Assembly: GCA_044351265.1 (NCBI GenBank)
Contig: JBILGC010000067.1
Span: forward strand, 1 to 9,380
Length of the DNA stretch: 9,380 nucleotides
Direction: 5' to 3'
Origin: JAJTFA01 sp044351265
Lineage (GTDB): Bacteria; Bacteroidota; Bacteroidia; UKL13-3
Positions 8,401-9,380 of the stretch are shown in pieces. Positions within the stretch are counted from its first letter, which is position 1; every line of letters starts with the position of its first letter. The notes under the pieces are model-generated. The model was not told where the DNA came from. It was given only the letters and a program-made list of their open reading frames with translations, and made no database searches. The position numbers were made by a program, and so were the translations under genes.

Positions 8401-9380
8401 CCTAACAGCTAATGCATCTGGTTATGGTATAAATTATCAATGGCAACACGAAATAGGTGGACTATGGTCTAATCTAATTAATGGAACAAATTACTCCGGA
8501 GTTGCAACAAATAATCTTAGTATTATTAATCCTCCTATCTCATTCAATGGTAATAAATACCGTTGTTTAATTACAGGTGCATGTCTGCCTATATTAGCAA
8601 CAGATACAATTGTTTTAACAGTTAATGACATAGTAAACCTTACTTCGCAACCATTGCTAAGTGCAGTCTGCTCCGGTGGTAATGCCAGATTTATTGTTGC
8701 AGCAACAGGAAGTATTCAATCTTTTCAGTGGCAGATTAACACAGGATCGGGTTGGAGCAACCTATCAGTAAGTGCTACCTATCCGAATGTTACAGATGAT
8801 AGTTTGAATATTCTAGGTGCTTTATCATCGTTTAATGGTTATTTGTATCGTTGTGTTGTCAATGGCAGCTGCAATAATGTTACAAGTAACCAGGCAGTAT
8901 TAAATATCAATACACCGCCTACAATCACTGCACAGCCATCTAATACTGCCACTTGTTTGAGTGGTAATACAACTTTTACTGTAGCAGCCTCTGGTAGCGG
9001 ACTAAACTACCAATGGCAGGAAAATCAGGGTTCAGGCTGGAATAATCTAACTAATGGTATTACTTATAATGGTGTTAATTCTGCAACCTTAACTATTAAT
9101 GGAGCCACTCTTTCTATGAATACCTACCAGTATCGCTGTGCTATTTCAGGCACCTGTAGTCCAAATGCTAATTCAAGTGCTGCTGTATTAACCGTTACAC
9201 CAGCCAGTGCAGGCGGCAGCGTAAGCGGAGGCACAACCATTTGCTCAGGCTCAACCAGTGGCACATTAACTTTAACAGGCAATACAGGCAGCGTAGTAAG
9301 ATGGGAAAGTTCGGTAGCACCATTTACCACCTGGACCAGCATCACCAATACAGCTACAACGTATACATCAGGCGCACTCA
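2483..9380 (+). CDS. Giant secreted surface protein with two beta-helix regions and Ig-like repeats, 3'-truncated
   Basis: One frame is open from the ATG at 2483 to the right edge: 2299 codons and no stop, so the C-terminus is missing. Residues 1-19 are a signal peptide (MNRLFIIVNLLFLYYTASA, cleavage before Q20). Residues about 24-240 form a beta-sandwich seen at the start of many Bacteroidota secreted proteins (STNGFISLG, IIAPLWDDNE, RVFTAEWLNIQW, RVEFIYR). Residues 242-337 resemble fibronectin type III (MNVNWVDNA, YYYRLFV). Residues 343-1107 and 1251-1945 are two right-handed beta-helix regions rich in N-N-x-I and G-N-x-I rungs. Residues 1108-1250 are a beta-sandwich linker (SNRTISAVITD, QYQYYIVVQD). 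From 1953 onward come Ig-like repeats. The protein is rich in Asn, Thr, Ser and Gly and poor in charged residues. Such proteins usually end in a T9SS sorting domain and serve in adhesion, biofilm or polysaccharide binding; that is inferred here. The beta-helices resemble polysaccharide lyase folds, but no catalytic motif was recognised. A hairpin terminator precedes it, so it is probably transcribed separately. Confidence 0.9.
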   Translation, partial: MNRLFIIVNLLFLYYTASAQSVTNYSFASGTTSFVQLTGGTTATLNGNTDDGFYTGIPIGFNFIYNSTVYTSLSASTNGFISLGSNISNINSQANNLSTGTGTTSPRPIIAPLWDDNEMTSANGFSYQTSGTAPNRVFTAEWLNIQWNYNAAAGCLSMQLKLYEANSRVEFIYRPEAGVLVTPSASLGITNVLTGPRNFLCLTSVSGLPFDTSTVNETTTINTKPNNGQRFSFSPQYATPAAPVALTYSAISPMSMNVNWVDNATTETYYQLFISSDAVNYNLYSIVNSTTRATTGANYSASITGLMPGVTYYYRLFVCNEGSLPASFVAGSQATLSGLLSGVKSVCPTGCDYPTITNALNDIRNLGVSGNFILELDATYDPALETYPLSFGNLQTTAANNVAIRPKSNVTIPIVFTGFGSSTYELNNTRFLTIDGRRAGAGSGGYIQITNLTGSGAAVIFTNNSSNNTFRDCIITGATSSITSGVIVFGTSSAVSGNNGNTIINCTIKDSIATPIQCIYSSGNTAFPNQSNIIQNNRIINYYNGSNSNFGINLVAASENWTISGNSFYQETDRSLSFNSATAISIASGSTHTIQNNFFGGSLPFCAGTPLNYTGDGTVSMISISTAVSGTVQVTGNTISNINLELNNSTHYLINLVNGAFNVSNNFIGSTTQNGNVRLFTNATGSIFSAISLGGGSNYGNALISGNQIGGITINGGGTAAIRGINITANTSQLDITNNYLGSPSINHSIVDSTFADVNGIFLQVTSTNNNVTGNTISNLTAASNSSSNRTTGIFAQGTGAYNISSNTIRRLVTTGTNTGTTNLAHLHGILITAGGSGLICNNNNIDGLISLNPFLTLSVNGIYFNTTGTGNLLSGNVVKSIYPFSSGTCTITGIFNATSSTNAYNNIVRLGIDTGGIDMNINHNIIGIQDAGNSNSYIHNSVYIGGANIGGASAANTAALFNSTFSTGTRIIANNIFANVRSNSSATSKHYCLFLSTTAINGLTINNNIYFAPGNGGTIVRYNNTDVNFLSVWRAVANFDINSGSGNPNFVAPQAANASLDLRLGATTPAEGTGLTGTPVTTDFEGQTRASLTPVDIGADAGNYQTVDIFASVITHTQVGNTSSFSNRTISAVITDIGTGVRISGSLQPRLWYRRTLPSATSWVSTGGVLTSGTLINGTWSFTLDYALIPGIPAINNQYQYYIVVQDSASPVNIAILPFSGASHADVNTQLSAPTIPFSYSLVGNLPLLINVGIGQTYTSLTGAGGLFNAINNGALSGNTIVTIVSDITETGNNVLNNAGLGGFNLLIRPDNQLRTLSGTFALGGNGLIHLNGATGVTIDGGPNRNLLIRNISGTTPSGLTAPTIWIVNGVNDTIRNCIIEGNNSNSFYAAITITTTTAGSTSAGLQLLNNIIRGDLSTAANSPAACINVSGAANNIQNLTIQANTIFDFSTYGIVLSVSGNNALIGHPTDTSLGNNIYQRASRGSQSFIAVFSGTGHVIGSNKLFSSIGIVHSGTSNGIWVASSINGITITNNSIGGCNPNRGGGYFQTSGTWNAINMTAGTSISSVISSNRIGRTSATNFYGINIAGGMVNILNNQIGELQDTIIANGIINGITSSSSSAIQIHSNNISHLINRGANFAQGVSISSGTNTVIGNTIQSLYTSATTQTAPDFACVGIRISTTTSGNIVKGNSIFTLVNTSSTLATSVAGIAVNNTWTGSEVYANRIYGLDATNTAAGGNSAVIYGIYIGSSGSATYHNNQISIIPQTINNQTRIRGIELNTSGGVNEFYYNSIFIGGTANGTNSTSAFFRNTFSAAVALIVRNNIFYNQRTSSSQTHYALSSAFFGSFTHNNNLYAGTNVNFIENPVGTSRTLASWNSLTGNPVNNLGNLTSEIPSSQFFTSTATGDLATNSCRVSNAGSVVSVTNDFNNITRGSTPDIGSVEFTTASGLPAITSQPSVPSAVCAGAGTRTLTANASGYGINYQWQHEIGGLWSNLINGTNYSGVATNNLSIINPPISFNGNKYRCLITGACLPILATDTIVLTVNDIVNLTSQPLLSAVCSGGNARFIVAATGSIQSFQWQINTGSGWSNLSVSATYPNVTDDSLNILGALSSFNGYLYRCVVNGSCNNVTSNQAVLNINTPPTITAQPSNTATCLSGNTTFTVAASGSGLNYQWQENQGSGWNNLTNGITYNGVNSATLTINGATLSMNTYQYRCAISGTCSPNANSSAAVLTVTPASAGGSVSGGTTICSGSTSGTLTLTGNTGSVVRWESSVAPFTTWTSITNTATTYTSGAL
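3509..5803 (+). repeat. First parallel beta-helix region of the giant protein (residues 343-1107)
   Basis: The region starts with a cap motif containing two cysteines four residues apart (SVCPTGCDYPTITNAL, C347 and C351). It then has a strand block (FLTIDG, D435 in the motif) and many rungs of the N-N-x-I or G-N-T-I type, roughly 20-30 residues apart. It closes with a pectate-lyase-like C-cap, TDFEGQTRASLTPVDIGADAG, where DIGAD starts at residue 1097. That closing motif is common at the end of Bacteroidota beta-helix proteins. The rungs have diverged at DNA level; I saw no long exact nucleotide repeats. Confidence 0.75.
6233..8317 (+). repeat. Second parallel beta-helix region, probable diverged copy of the first (residues 1251-1945)
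   Basis: The order of landmarks repeats that of the first region. There is a start cap (INVGIGQTYTSLTGAGG), a LLIRPDNQ block matching VAIRPKSN, then VTIDGG (D1341) matching LTIDGR (D435), and RNCIIEG matching RDCIITG. Near the end, YYNSIFIGG matches IHNSVYIGG, VRNNIFYNQRTSSSQTHY matches IANNIFANVRSNSSATSKHY, and HNNNLYAG matches INNNIYFA. It closes with STPDIGSVEF, matching the DIGAD cap. The paired cysteines of the first cap are absent here. A tandem duplication followed by divergence is the simplest reading. Confidence 0.7.
8339..9380 (+). repeat. Ig-like tandem repeats with a three-cysteine pattern (residues 1953 to edge)
   Basis: There are three complete repeats (about 1953-2049, 2050-2147, 2148-2239) and the start of a fourth. 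Each carries an early Cys in a CxxG/CSGG-like motif, then YQWQ or FQWQ, a W-x-N-L turn, YRC and finally GxC. The cysteines are at 1966/2028/2034, 2063/2124/2130 and 2158/2219/2225, with C2254 opening the fourth. The fourth (SGGTTICSGSTSGTLTL, then VVRWESS) is a different subtype common in Bacteroidota secreted proteins. Such repeats usually act as spacers or ligand-binding stalks before the sorting domain. Confidence 0.75.

Noticed and set aside
2483..9380. Possible frameshift or assembly break in the long frame
   Set aside because: I followed the frame by hand; landmarks from 3206 to 9377 stay in the same phase with no stop, so it reads as one intact gene.

Overview
The window looks like a chromosomal stretch from a Bacteroidota (Bacteroidetes) bacterium. 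The DNA is AT-rich and most start codons lack a clear Shine-Dalgarno sequence. Exported proteins end their signal peptides in A|Q. The window carries a very long Asn/Ser/Thr-rich secreted protein whose domains are typical of Bacteroidota surface and type IX secretion (T9SS) cargo. The genus cannot be named from the sequence alone.

Layout. Positions 1-780 (minus strand) hold the N-terminal 260 codons of an S9-family serine peptidase of the DPP5/acylaminoacyl-peptidase type; its catalytic domain lies beyond the left edge. Positions 781-1046 are a divergent intergenic region that contains a candidate 46-codon small membrane protein (889-1029) with a good ribosome-binding site, and a short hairpin at its stop codon. 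Next come two plus-strand envelope genes 41 bases apart: a secreted NlpC/P60 cell-wall peptidase (1059-1631) and a SIMPL-domain (DUF541) protein (1673-2374). A terminator-like hairpin follows. From 2483 to the right edge one reading frame stays open for 2299 codons and is still open at the end.

The giant protein has, in order: a signal peptide, an N-terminal beta-sandwich module, a fibronectin type III-like domain, a first parallel beta-helix of about 760 residues, a beta-sandwich linker, a second beta-helix of about 690 residues that looks like a diverged duplicate of the first, and a series of about 96-residue Ig-like repeats with three regularly placed cysteines. The expected C-terminal sorting domain would lie outside the window.

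How the genes relate. All recognised products are predicted to be exported and to act in the periplasm or at the cell surface, but they look like independent envelope functions (peptide degradation, peptidoglycan trimming, stress-linked SIMPL protein, giant adhesin or polymer-binding protein). I found no mobile element, CRISPR array, RNA gene or defence system, and nothing that proves a new multi-gene system. The points most worth a second look are the internal duplication in the giant protein, its cysteine-patterned repeats, and the small hydrophobic ORF.
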